DNA of 64,000 nucleotides from positions 62,001 to 126,000 of the forward strand of contig NZ_FNJJ01000014.1 in NCBI RefSeq assembly GCF_900104265.1, read 5' to 3'. This document shows, in pieces, positions 32,543-41,223 of the stretch (positions within the stretch are counted from its first letter, which is position 1; every line of letters begins with the position of its first letter). Below the pieces are notes generated by a model. The model saw nothing but the letters and a program-made list of their open reading frames with translations, did not search any database and was not told where the DNA came from. The stretch comes from Ectopseudomonas guguanensis (GTDB taxonomy: Bacteria; Pseudomonadota; Gammaproteobacteria; Pseudomonadales; Pseudomonadaceae). The position numbers and the translations under genes are program-made.

Positions 32543-33364
32543 TCAACGCCCGGCCTTGGCCTGCTCGTAGAGTGGCATGACCTTGGGAATCGCCGCCTGC
32601 AATGAAGCGATTCGGCTGCTGGACGAGGGGTGCGTGCTCATGAACTCGGGCGGCGCGCCACCGCCGGCGGCTTCCATCTTCTGCCACAGGCTGATGGCTG
32701 CGTTCGGGTCGTAGCCGGCACGAGCCGCCAGCTCCAGGCCGATCAGATCGGCCTCGTTCTCGTTACTGCGACTGTTGGGCAGCGTCAGGCTGTACTGCAC
32801 CACGGTATCGGCCAGCGCCATGCTGCTCTCGCCGAGGCCGAGCAAGGCGCCGGCCCCCTGCCTGGCCACCTGGATACCATAGGCCTTGGACATCGCCTCG
32901 CGGCTGTGCTCGCGCAGGGCATGCGCCATCTCATGGCCCATGATCGCGGCGATCTCGTCATCGGTCAGCTTGAGCTGCTCGATGATGCCGCTGTAGAAAA
33001 TGATCTTGCCGCCCGGGCCGCAGTTGGCATTGAGCTCGGGGCTCTTGATCAGATTGACTTCCCACTGCCAGTTGGCCGCGTCCGGACGAAAGCGCGGCGC
33101 CTGCGGAATCAGACGCCCGGCGATGGTCTGCAGGCGCTTGGCGTTGTTGCTGGTCTTGTCCAGGATGCCCTTGCTCGACGCTTCACTCAGCGTTTGCTGA
33201 TAGGACTGCGCGTACATCCGATTGACTTCTTCGGCTGACAGCATGCTGAACATGTACTGCTTGCGCTCCACGCCAACCGCACCGCCGCTGGTGGTATTGA
33301 CGGCCTGACAGCCTGCCAGCAGCACGGCCGCCGCCAGGCCACCCAGATATAGAACCTTGCTCAT
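32543..33364 (-). CDS. M48-family metalloprotease lipoprotein
   Basis: This 273-aa protein is read from the ATG at 33364 (MSKVLYLGG). It has a lipobox (AVLLAGCQ) and the zinc motif HEMAH in MGHEMAHALREH, with the third ligand expected in NENEADLIGLEL. These are features of periplasmic M48 proteases such as LoiP/YcaL involved in outer-membrane quality control. Specific targets are unknown. Confidence 0.9.
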   Translation of the reverse strand: MSKVLYLGGLAAAVLLAGCQAVNTTSGGAVGVERKQYMFSMLSAEEVNRMYAQSYQQTLSEASSKGILDKTSNNAKRLQTIAGRLIPQAPRFRPDAANWQWEVNLIKSPELNANCGPGGKIIFYSGIIEQLKLTDDEIAAIMGHEMAHALREHSREAMSKAYGIQVARQGAGALLGLGESSMALADTVVQYSLTLPNSRSNENEADLIGLELAARAGYDPNAAISLWQKMEAAGGGAPPEFMSTHPSSSSRIASLQAAIPKVMPLYEQAKAGR

Positions 33365-33558
33365 CGAGCGATCTCCTTGAATCGAGCGCACTATGCTAGG
33401 TCGCCGCCTCGGTACAGGCAACCGCAGCACTTGCGCGATGGGCGGGCGACATCTTTGCTGAATACGACACCCGCCTGTTCGTCAGCACCAGGCCATTAAG
33501 GTTTGGTCTGCCGCAGCCGATAGGCCGTGACAGGTGCATTCTGCGTCCGGGAGCTCCC

Positions 33559-35709
33559 ATGAAGTTCAAGTCGATCCAGTTTTCCGTCGCCTTCCTTGCC
33601 GGAGCCAGCGTACTCGCGGTGGTCGTGGCCCTGGTGCTGTACGCCCTGTTCGCCAGCGGACGAACCCAGAATCTGGTGCAACAACGCACCCAGGCGCTGC
33701 TGGAGCAGGTCATCGAGCAGCGCCTTTACGCACTGGCGCAAGCGCAGGCCAGCGAAATTCAACGTGAGCTGGAAGCGCCCCTGCTGATCACCGCCGATCT
33801 GGCGCGGGTCAACGCCATGCTCGGCATGACCGACGACAAGGGCAGCCCCCTGCTCAGCATCAGCCGCGAGGAGCTGGCCAATCTGGTACATGAAACCACG
33901 GCGCAGAATCCCAAGCTGCTCGGCAGTTACCTGGGGTGGGAGCCGAATGCCTTCGATGCCAGCGACGACATCTATGCAGGCAGCCAGGAAAACGGCTATG
34001 ACGGCACCGGCCGCTTCCTGCCCTGGTGGTATCGCAATGCCGACGGCAGCCTCGGCATCGACGCCATCGGCTCGATGGAAAGCGAGAAGCCGCTGCCCAC
34101 CGGCGTGCGTGAGGGCGAGTACTACCTCTGCGCCAAGGAGCGCAAGCGCCCTTGCGTGATCGACCCGGCGCCCTATGACGTCGGCGGCAAGATGACCATG
34201 CTCGCCTCCTTCACCTCGCCGATTCTGGTCAATGGCGAGTTCCGCGGCATCGCCGGCGCCGATCTGGCGGTCAATTTCATTCAGGACCTGCTGGTCAAGG
34301 CCGACGCCCAGCTCTATGGCGGCGCTGGCGAGATTGCCCTGATCGCCAGCAATGGTCGCCTGGTGGCATCGACCAAGGCGCCGGACAAGCTCGGCGAGCC
34401 GGCAACGGTGCTGCTCGACGCCAACGAAGTGGCCAACCTCGGCAAGCTGCAGCCCGGCCAGCCGCTGTACTCCGTCGACGCTCAGGACGATCCCGAGCAC
34501 AGCCATATCGAGTTGTTCCTCAGCTTCAACATCGGTCAGAGCGACACCCGCTGGGTGTTGATGCTGGTGCTACCGCTGAAGGCGGTGATGGCTGACCTTT
34601 ACCAGTTGCAGGCCGACCTGGCCGCGCAACGTGAGGGCGACACCCTGGGCATGACCCTGGTCGGCCTGCTGATCGCCGGCCTCGGCCTGCTGGTGATCTG
34701 GTTCGTCGGTTATGGCATCGCCCGTCCGCTGCGGCAGATGGTCGGCATGCTCGACGATATCGCCAAGGGCGACGGCGATCTCACCGTACGCCTGAAGGTC
34801 GAGCGCAAGGACGAACTGGGACAGATCGCGGCGGGCTTCAACGCCTTCCTGGCCAAACTGCAAACCATGATCGCCGCGGTGGTGACCTCGGTTCAGCAAG
34901 TCAGCGACTCCTCGGAGCACACGGCCGACATCGCCATCCGCACCAACCAGGGCGTGCAGAAGCAACTGGCCGAGATCGAGCTGGTGGCCACTGCGGTGCA
35001 CGAGATGACCGCCACCGCACAGGATGTGGCACGCAACGCCACGCATGCCGCGGAAGCAGCCAACCACGCAGACCGCGCGGCCAACCAGGGCAAACAGGTG
35101 GTGCAACAGACTTCCACCGCCATCGCCGCACTGGCCAGCGAGATCGGCCGCGCCGTGGGCGTGGTGCAGAACCTGGCCAAGGACAGCGAGAACATCAATG
35201 CCATCCTCGTTGCCATTCGCGGCATCGCCGAGCAGACCAACCTGCTGGCGCTCAACGCCGCCATCGAGGCCGCCCGCGCCGGCGAACAGGGGCGCGGCTT
35301 CGCCGTGGTCGCCGACGAGGTACGCAACCTGGCGCAGAAGACCCAGCAGGCCACGGAAGAGATCCAGAACATGATCCAGCAGCTGCAGCAGGGCACCCGC
35401 GAAGTGGTCAAGGTGATGGAGCAGAGCCAGAGCAAGACCGACGACAGCGTGGGGCATGCCAACCAGGCTGCGCAATCGCTGGAGTCCATCACTCAGGCCG
35501 TCTCGGTGATCAACGACATGAACACCCAGATCGCCAGCGCAGCCGAGGAGCAGAGCGCGGTAGCCGAAGACATCAACCGCAACGTCACCAACATCGGCCA
35601 GGTTGCCAATGAGGTGGCCGGCGGCGCCGACGAAGCCAGCCAGGCCAGCGCCCAGCTGACCAAGCTGGCCGAACAGCAACGCAGGCTGATCAACCAGTTC
35701 AAGGTGTAA
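33559..35709 (+). CDS. Methyl-accepting chemotaxis protein
   Basis: This 716-aa chemoreceptor has a membrane segment at about residues 9-32 and a large periplasmic dCache-type sensor domain (about 40-345). A second membrane segment follows at about 365-390 (LVGLLIAGLGLLVIWF), then a HAMP domain and the cytoplasmic signalling domain with the conserved hairpin EAARAGEQGRGFAVVADEVRNLA at about 570-592. No C-terminal CheR-docking pentapeptide is seen. The ligand is unknown; many Pseudomonas dCache receptors sense amino acids or organic acids. Confidence 0.95.
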   Translation: MKFKSIQFSVAFLAGASVLAVVVALVLYALFASGRTQNLVQQRTQALLEQVIEQRLYALAQAQASEIQRELEAPLLITADLARVNAMLGMTDDKGSPLLSISREELANLVHETTAQNPKLLGSYLGWEPNAFDASDDIYAGSQENGYDGTGRFLPWWYRNADGSLGIDAIGSMESEKPLPTGVREGEYYLCAKERKRPCVIDPAPYDVGGKMTMLASFTSPILVNGEFRGIAGADLAVNFIQDLLVKADAQLYGGAGEIALIASNGRLVASTKAPDKLGEPATVLLDANEVANLGKLQPGQPLYSVDAQDDPEHSHIELFLSFNIGQSDTRWVLMLVLPLKAVMADLYQLQADLAAQREGDTLGMTLVGLLIAGLGLLVIWFVGYGIARPLRQMVGMLDDIAKGDGDLTVRLKVERKDELGQIAAGFNAFLAKLQTMIAAVVTSVQQVSDSSEHTADIAIRTNQGVQKQLAEIELVATAVHEMTATAQDVARNATHAAEAANHADRAANQGKQVVQQTSTAIAALASEIGRAVGVVQNLAKDSENINAILVAIRGIAEQTNLLALNAAIEAARAGEQGRGFAVVADEVRNLAQKTQQATEEIQNMIQQLQQGTREVVKVMEQSQSKTDDSVGHANQAAQSLESITQAVSVINDMNTQIASAAEEQSAVAEDINRNVTNIGQVANEVAGGADEASQASAQLTKLAEQQRRLINQFKV

Positions 35710-35773
35710 GGGAGGCAGGGTGCGCCGTGCGCACCAGCATCAAGCCAAGTGTCCATCCGTCACGGTGCGTACC

Positions 35774-36391
35774 CTACGCCGGAGTCAGGCACTCCGGCGC
35801 ATCCAGCTTCGGATCGTTGACCAGCGTGGCCAGGGCGCGCTCACGTAGCGCAACCTGCGGCTTGGCCAGCAGCGCCCTCAGTTGCTCGGACGGCGTGTCG
35901 GCGCTCAACCACAGGGCCTGCTCATGCTCACCAAGGATCAAGGGGCGGCGCAGCGTCGCCGCTTCCTGGGTAATCAGCGCCACACTCAGGTATTCATGCC
36001 CGCCGACCGGATAGACCTCCCACAGCGCCGCGAAATACATCAGCGAGTCGCCATTGGTCATCCAGTACGGCCGCTTGCGCGCCGCTCCACGCCATTCATA
36101 GAAACCGTTGGCCGGCAGCAGGGCGCGACGCTGACGAAAGGGTTCGCGAAACATCGGCTGTTCGGCGAGGGTTTCGGCACGCGCATGCGCCGGGGTCCTG
36201 GACAGATCCTCGAGCCAAGCCGGCGTCAGCCCCCACCGTGCAGTGGCGGCCTGCGGCCCGCTCTCACCGGCACGCAGCATCAGCACCTGGCCGTTGGGCG
36301 CCAGATTCCAGTGTGGTTGCTGATCAGCGGGAAAACCGGGCAGCGCGGCAAAAGCGGGCGACCAGCGGAACAGGGCGTAACGTCCACACAT
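35774..36391 (-). CDS. SRAP-family (HMCES/YedK) protein with altered active site
   Basis: This 205-aa protein begins MCGRYALF, giving the Cys2 that crosslinks abasic sites, and has NLAPNGQVL, HARAETL and GFYEW (Glu99). In the known family the residue before ARxET is usually Asn, and the motif near residue 146-153 is HDRRPLVL. Here they are His69 and TLRRPLIL, so the conserved Asn is replaced by His and the conserved His by Thr. Cys2 and Glu99 remain. Abasic-site protection on single-stranded DNA is the family role; catalysis may be altered. Confidence 0.88.
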   Translation of the reverse strand: MCGRYALFRWSPAFAALPGFPADQQPHWNLAPNGQVLMLRAGESGPQAATARWGLTPAWLEDLSRTPAHARAETLAEQPMFREPFRQRRALLPANGFYEWRGAARKRPYWMTNGDSLMYFAALWEVYPVGGHEYLSVALITQEAATLRRPLILGEHEQALWLSADTPSEQLRALLAKPQVALRERALATLVNDPKLDAPECLTPA

Positions 36392-36418
36392 GAAACGGCT
36401 CGACAGGCAGGGGGCGGG

Positions 36419-36679
36419 TCAGCAGAGCAACACACCCTGGAAAGACTCTGGCTCGTCGCCAGGCACGGGTTGCGCGGCATTGTACTCGGCGATCAGCGCA
36501 CGCGCCCGCTGCGCGTCGCTATCGGCGACCAGCAGACCGAGCAGGCCGCACGCCGGCAACTCGCCCACCGCACCGACCAGATGCTGACCGAGCAGGTGCG
36601 CCTCGACCCCTTCGCTGGCCAGCATGTCCACCAGCATCTGGCCTTCCAGAAGATTTTCCGGCTCGTAGATTCGTTGCAT
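36419..36679 (-). CDS. DUF2007-like small protein
   Basis: This 86-aa protein is read from the ATG at 36679 (MQRIYEPENLLEGQMLVDMLASEGVEAHL). The LEGQMLVDMLASEGVEAHLLG pattern is that of DUF2007, a putative signal-transducing family. Its ATG overlaps the TGA stop of the preceding cysteine-rich gene (TGATG), so the two are co-translated. Function unknown. Confidence 0.8.
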   Translation of the reverse strand: MQRIYEPENLLEGQMLVDMLASEGVEAHLLGQHLVGAVGELPACGLLGLLVADSDAQRARALIAEYNAAQPVPGDEPESFQGVLLC

Positions 36680-36861
36680 CAGTCGTTCTCCGCGCGCACG
36701 TCCAGTTGCCACTCGCCCCCATCGGTACGCAGCTCGAACTCGATGGGCCGGCAACACACCGGGCAGTCCTCGATATAGGACTGATCGCCGGCCGACAGAT
36801 CGAGCAACGCCTCGGCCGGTTCGCCACAATAGGGGCAATGATACGACTCGCTTTCCAGCAT
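36679..36861 (-). CDS. CPXCG-motif zinc-ribbon-like small protein
   Basis: This 60-aa protein is read from the ATG at 36861 with GGAGG upstream; longer in-frame starts exist. It has two Cys pairs, CPYCGE and CPVCCRPIEF, typical of the CPXCG-containing small proteins that probably bind zinc. It is co-translated with the DUF2007-like gene. Role unknown. Confidence 0.8.
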   Translation of the reverse strand: MLESESYHCPYCGEPAEALLDLSAGDQSYIEDCPVCCRPIEFELRTDGGEWQLDVRAEND

Positions 36862-37137
36862 CGCGGCCTCCTGGCGCCCTGATTTCATTACCAACGCGCC
36901 TGACTGCAAAAAAATCAAATCAACATCCCACAGTGTAGGCACTGCGTTTCGCTTTGCAGCGAAGCGGCATATTTATACATGGACGATACAGACAGTTATA
37001 AAGCTCAACAAAGCCTATACAACACGCAATCATAATAATGGCAATAATTACCATTCGTCGTCTGGAGTTGCATGCGTTTTTTTATCCACTACGTTCCGCT
37101 CTGGCTCAGTCATTTAAAATCCATTGAGGGAACTTAA
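36862..37137. other. A+T-rich intergenic region
   Basis: These 276 bp are markedly A+T-rich at about 36965-37100, including runs such as ATAATAATGGCAATAATTACC, compared with the neighbours. No gene is recognised. It holds the promoter for the 106-aa gene at 37138. Confidence 0.45.
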
Positions 37138-37458
37138 ATGTCTACATCCGCGGAAAAGAAAGCTGAACCATTGGCAAGCGATTGTGTCGTGACCGCCAGC
37201 CCCCGACCAGATGGCTCTCTTCTTATCTCGGTAAAGCAGGGAGATCGCAAGATCAGGCGTGTCGTCGACCATAGCTGTTTGATACAAGAGGTTGCTCGTT
37301 CCATTAAGTTTGAACTTTCTGAAATGAAGAGCCAGGAAGAAGTCATTAAAGCCGTACAGAACTACGGACCCAAGATTCTTCCGACCTTTGCCAATCAGCC
37401 TATTTATCGCACTCGCTGTTCAAGAATGTGGGAAATGCGCAAGCTCAATGGTCAGTAG
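37138..37458 (+). CDS. Unknown 106-aa protein in an A+T-rich patch
   Basis: The frame starts at the ATG at 37138, and a terminator follows its stop. The product is soluble, with VVDHSCLIQEVARSIKFELSEMKSQEEVIKAV in the middle and a basic tail (RTRCSRMWEMRKLNGQ). Codon and base usage differ from the surrounding chromosome, as does its leader. I do not recognise a family. The gene may have been acquired. Confidence 0.6.
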   Translation: MSTSAEKKAEPLASDCVVTASPRPDGSLLISVKQGDRKIRRVVDHSCLIQEVARSIKFELSEMKSQEEVIKAVQNYGPKILPTFANQPIYRTRCSRMWEMRKLNGQ

Positions 37459-37493
37459 TTAGCCGCTTTTACCGCTCAGAGACAGCCTGAAAG

Positions 37494-37529
37494 TCCCGGT
37501 TTGGATCGCCTCCAAACCGGGATTTTTTT
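37494..37529 (+). terminator. Rho-independent terminator
   Basis: A 12-bp stem (TCCCGGTTTGGA with its complement), a five-base loop and seven T follow the 106-aa gene. Confidence 0.9.
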
Positions 37530-37661
37530 ATCGGCCGCTCTGAGGATCGCCTATTCCCCACGGCCGATCTTCCCGCCTCGCGAACAGGTCACGGGCAGCA
37601 CCTGCGCGCCCCCGCTGCCCGCGTACGGATCGGGCTTCGCTGATTGCGTGTGACTTGGCGG

Positions 37662-37667
37662 TATAAT
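37662..37667 (+). promoter_or_regulatory. Candidate -10 element (TATAAT)
   Basis: TATAAT lies about 70 bp before the acyltransferase start. A good -35 at the usual distance is not obvious. Confidence 0.35.
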
Positions 37668-37735
37668 CGCCGGTCTACTGCTCACCCTTTCAAACAGACT
37701 TCACTTCAACCTTGGCCGTTCTAGAACAAGAGAGC

Positions 37736-38899
37736 ATGATGGGCGCATTCGATGCCATCCGACCCTATGCCGATGCAGAAGTGCGCCCCGTACTGGCGCG
37801 CCTGCTCGCCGACCCCGCGTTTCTCGGTACCCTTACCCGCTTTCGCTTCCCGCGACTGGCCGGCCCCCTGGGCTGGCTGCTCAAGCCGCTGATCGCCGCA
37901 CGCCTGCGCAGCGAATTCGCCAGCATCGATTCGGTCGCCAAGCTGCAGGCGAGGATCGAACCCTATATCGATCGCACCATCGAGCACGCCAGCGACGGCA
38001 TCAGCTACTCCGGCCTGGAACACCTGCAACCGGGCAAACCCTACCTGTACCTGGCCAACCACCGCGACATCGTCATGGATCCGGCCTTCGTCAACTACGC
38101 CGTCTACCATGCCGGCCTGCAGACGCCACGTATCGCCATCGGCGACAACCTGCTGCAGCGCCCCTTCGTCAGCGACCTGATGCGCCTGAACAAGAGCTTC
38201 ATCGTGCACCGCTCGATCAGCGGCCGACGCGAGAAGCTGGCGGCTTACCAGTTGCTCTCGGCCTACATCAACCACTCGATTCGCGAAGATGGCGAATCGA
38301 TCTGGATCGCCCAGGCCGAAGGCCGCGCCAAGGACGGTGACGACCGCACCGACTCGGCCATCCTCAAGATGTTCCACATGAGCCGCAAGGACGAACCGTT
38401 CGCAGCGGTGATCGACTCGCTCAACCTGATCCCGGTGTCGATCAGCTACGAGTACGATCCCTGCGACCTGGCCAAGGCCCGCGAACTCTGCGTACGCGCC
38501 GCCACCGGCAGCTACACCAAGGCACCGGGCGAAGACGACGCCAGCATCGCCCTGGGCATCACCGGCTACAAGGGCCGTGTGCACCTGCACTTCGGCCCGC
38601 CGGTAGAGGGCCTGGAGGACACCAAGCAACTGGCGCAGGCACTGGATCGCCACATTCTCGGCCAATACCGCCTGTTCCCCGTGCACTACCTGGCGTACGC
38701 CATGTGGGAGGGGCGCGAGGCCGAGCTGAACGTGCCGGCGGCAAGCGAGCTGTTCCCGGCCGCGGAGCTGGCCAAGGCCGAAGCCGAGTGGCAAAAGCGC
38801 TTGAACGCCTGCAGCGCCGAGGAAAAGCCGTTCCTGATCCTGCAGTACGCCAACCCGGTGCGAAATCAGTACCGGATCAGGACCGGCCTGCCTCTGTAG
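37736..38899 (+). CDS. PlsC-type glycerophosphate acyltransferase family protein
   Basis: This 387-aa protein is read from the ATG at 37736 (a TTG at 37712 would extend it). It has the acyltransferase motif ANHRDIVMDPAF (NHxxxD, about residue 108), and further blocks around SKSFIVHRSI and WIAQAEGRAKDG. It is longer than a typical PlsC. It probably transfers acyl groups to a (lyso)phospholipid or related acceptor at the inner membrane, although the exact acceptor is not known. Confidence 0.85.
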   Translation: MMGAFDAIRPYADAEVRPVLARLLADPAFLGTLTRFRFPRLAGPLGWLLKPLIAARLRSEFASIDSVAKLQARIEPYIDRTIEHASDGISYSGLEHLQPGKPYLYLANHRDIVMDPAFVNYAVYHAGLQTPRIAIGDNLLQRPFVSDLMRLNKSFIVHRSISGRREKLAAYQLLSAYINHSIREDGESIWIAQAEGRAKDGDDRTDSAILKMFHMSRKDEPFAAVIDSLNLIPVSISYEYDPCDLAKARELCVRAATGSYTKAPGEDDASIALGITGYKGRVHLHFGPPVEGLEDTKQLAQALDRHILGQYRLFPVHYLAYAMWEGREAELNVPAASELFPAAELAKAEAEWQKRLNACSAEEKPFLILQYANPVRNQYRIRTGLPL

Positions 38900-38913
38900 A
38901 GGGCGTCGCCATG

Positions 38914-38949
38914 AACGAAAACGGCAGCCTGATGGCTGCCGTTTTCGTT
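38914..38949 (+). terminator. Rho-independent terminator
   Basis: A 16-bp perfect stem with a four-base loop and T-rich end follows the acyltransferase gene. Being symmetrical, it may also serve the convergent gene at 38963-39238. Confidence 0.9.
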
Positions 38950-38962
38950 TATCGCTCGGGCA

Positions 38963-39238
38963 TCAAAGTCGCGTGCTGAACCAGGACAGCAGCAGCGCCG
39001 CGCCCAGGCAGATGCTACCGAAGCGATAGAAGAAGCGATTGATGCGCAGGGTGCGCTCATCCTGTACTTCGATGTCGTCCAGCTCACCCTGAACCAGCGC
39101 GCGCACCAGGCCACGCTGCTCGCGCAAACGGGTCATCAGCCACAGCCAGCTACCGGCCACGGCGAAGAACAAGGCCAGCGAGTTCACGACCCCGGCCGGA
39201 TGGGCGAGAAACAGCGACCACAACATCTGCAGCGACAT
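38963..39238 (-). CDS. Small membrane protein
   Basis: This 91-aa protein is read from the ATG at 39238 (MSLQMLWSLFLAHPAG). It has two or three hydrophobic segments (VVNSLALFFAVAGSWLWLM and ICLGAALLLSWF) and a charged loop between them. Function is unknown; it is probably an inner-membrane protein. Confidence 0.65.
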   Translation of the reverse strand: MSLQMLWSLFLAHPAGVVNSLALFFAVAGSWLWLMTRLREQRGLVRALVQGELDDIEVQDERTLRINRFFYRFGSICLGAALLLSWFSTRL

Positions 39239-39512
39239 GCAACACCTCGAGAACAGCATGGTGCAGCAACCGCGCCACCGCACCAGAATGGGGATTTCGG
39301 CTGAAAAAGCTGCGTCTCAGCCCGCTAAAAAGTCGCCGCGCAGTGTACTGAAAACCCGCTTTTATAAGGTTCGTTTCCGACGAACGCAGCCGGCTATCCC
39401 GAAATCGTCTGAAAACTGTCATATGCCTGGCCTAGGGTTTGTATCTCCGACAGTGACCAAACAGTCACGACTGTTGCTGGAGCCAATCCCCTATGTCCTC
39501 GGAGGACCTGCC

Positions 39513-39719
39513 ATGCTCAATGCACAACCGCTGGATCGCGATTACCTGATCGACTCGCTGGATGAAGTGGACGCCGTGGTCGACGAACTCTCCTTCAACG
39601 TGCAGGACCAGCACTGGCTGGTGTACTGCGCCCTTGGCGGCCATGAGCATTACGACCTGCCGGACATCGACAACCGTACCGGCATGAGCCTGCCGGAGTT
39701 CTACGCCGAAGCGGCGTGA
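39513..39719 (+). CDS. Small acidic protein of unknown function
   Basis: This 68-aa protein is read from the ATG at 39513, with GGAGG six to ten bases upstream. It is acidic with no membrane segment (DYLIDSLDEVDAVVDELSF). A good RBS and the terminator just after its stop support a real gene. No family is recognised with confidence. Confidence 0.65.
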   Translation: MLNAQPLDRDYLIDSLDEVDAVVDELSFNVQDQHWLVYCALGGHEHYDLPDIDNRTGMSLPEFYAEAA

Positions 39720-39733
39720 AGCCCTGACAAATG

Positions 39734-39762
39734 AAAACGCCCCGCAATGCGGGGCGTTTTTG
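39734..39762 (+). terminator. Rho-independent terminator
   Basis: A 12-bp stem (AAAACGCCCCGC with its complement), three-base loop and T-run. It is bidirectional in form and lies between convergent genes. Confidence 0.9.
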
Positions 39763-39775
39763 TAGCAGCTACGAG

Positions 39776-40360
39776 CTACTGCAGCAGGATCTGGCCAATG
39801 GTCGGATCCTTGAAGGCGCGGGTCAGTGCATCGCTGAGCACATCGCCCACCAGCTTGGAGTTGGTCTGCTGGTTCGGCGCGCTGCCGAAGCGCTGATTCA
39901 GCGAGGCACCGTAACGACCGGTGTAGCGGCGGCTGCCGCCCTGTACGTCAGCGCGAATCGAAGCGGAGATATCCGCCTCGGTCACGTACATGCCCTCTTT
40001 CGGCGACTGATACTTCAGCTCCGCCAGGGTGATGGTCAGTTGCGGCGCGTTGTAGGCGTTCGGCGACGGGGTAAAACCCAGCAGGCGTACAGCCGCCTCG
40101 GCCTCGGCCTGCAGACGGGGCAGGACATAGTCGGCACTGACGCTGATGGAGCTGGTTTCCGGGTAAAGGCCGCCGCGGGTGCCCAGCACCGGCGAAGGAC
40201 GACCATCGACCACACGCACCACCACCGGCTGGCCCTGACCCACCGGGGTCAGCGAGCTGGTGAGCTTGGGTTGCGGGGTGAGTTGCTGAGGGCTGAGGGC
40301 GCAACCGGCCAGAGTCAGGCTGGCGGCAGCAAGCAAGGCGATCAACGCACGGTGCAGCAT
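39776..40360 (-). CDS. yajG: YajG family lipoprotein
   Basis: This 194-aa protein is read from the ATG at 40360, which has GGAG at proper spacing (the ATG six bases upstream is too close to it). It has a lipobox (LTLAGCAL) and the YajG-type pattern QPVVVRVVDGRPS and TITLAELKYQSP. It is an outer-membrane-directed lipoprotein of unclear function. Confidence 0.88.
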   Translation of the reverse strand: MLHRALIALLAAASLTLAGCALSPQQLTPQPKLTSSLTPVGQGQPVVVRVVDGRPSPVLGTRGGLYPETSSISVSADYVLPRLQAEAEAAVRLLGFTPSPNAYNAPQLTITLAELKYQSPKEGMYVTEADISASIRADVQGGSRRYTGRYGASLNQRFGSAPNQQTNSKLVGDVLSDALTRAFKDPTIGQILLQ

Positions 40361-40528
40361 GCTCATCTCTCCGAGTGAGGTAAAAAGTGGCCGGCAGTAT
40401 ACCCAGCGCGGCCTGAGGCCGACAGTAGCGCTGCATGGGACAGTCGGCGGGCCGTTGCGGTTCCTGTCATCAGCCTGTCACTGCCCCCTGGCATAAAGAC
40501 AACTGTCACCACGCCGGAGCCTTCCGCC

Positions 40529-40759
40529 ATGCTGTTGCGCCGCCTGTTCAGCCACTCTCGTCCGATGCGCCATTTCGCCCTGATCGACGCCCAGGGTCTG
40601 TGCTGCGCGCTGCGCCAGATGCAGGAACATCCGGGCCAGGCCGGCTGGGTGGAAGTGCGTGAACCGCAGCTCTCCTGGCTGGGCGCTCCCCTGCCTGCCG
40701 GAGCCCGCATCACACCGGTCGTCACGCACGCACGCGCCACTCGCCCGTTGGCGGCCTGA
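40529..40759 (+). CDS. Small basic protein of unknown function
   Basis: This 76-aa frame is preceded by GGAG. The product contains FALIDAQGLCCALRQM and ends in a Pro/Ala/Arg-rich tail. It is short and unplaced in any family; it may be a small orphan gene of this genus. Confidence 0.55.
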   Translation: MLLRRLFSHSRPMRHFALIDAQGLCCALRQMQEHPGQAGWVEVREPQLSWLGAPLPAGARITPVVTHARATRPLAA

Positions 40760-41223
40760 CCGGCGGAAGAATAAAAGTCACGCGGGGGCGATCAATTTCC
40801 CCCCATTCACCGCTATAATCACGCCCCGATTATAAGGACGTCTCCTGATCGGGCCGCACGACCTCGCCGATGCAACGTCATCGCCCCGCCTCAGAGAGTC
40901 GCCCACTTCGCGCTGCCAGGCCTGGCCAGCCGCTTCTTAGCCCATATGCAGAGCCGATAGCAGCCATGCATTGCATGTTCTGCACGGGCAAAAGCGCGCC
41001 TAGGCAGTCGAGCTTTTGAGGTTCACCGCTCCAAAAGAGCGTGAAAAAACGGTTTTTACAAACTTCACAAGAGTGTGGCGAACAGATGAACAGTTTTGCG
41101 TCCGCAAACCCCAGCCTTGACCCTCCCCGCCGAACGACAGGGCATCACGCCTGAGTCTGCCGGTTCCGCCCTTAAAGGCCGAACGGCCGTCCGTCTGGTG
41201 CAGTTTTTCTTGGAGAGAGGTTA
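40760..41223. promoter_or_regulatory. Long leader and promoter region of mqo
   Basis: There is no gene in this 464-bp gap. A TATAAT-like -10 (GCTATAAT, 40811-40818) lies about 400 bp upstream of the mqo start, suggesting a long untranslated leader, unless a nearer promoter exists. Short palindromes such as CATGCATTGCATG occur but no known riboswitch is recognised. An RBS-like GGAGAGAGG precedes the mqo ATG. Confidence 0.45.
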
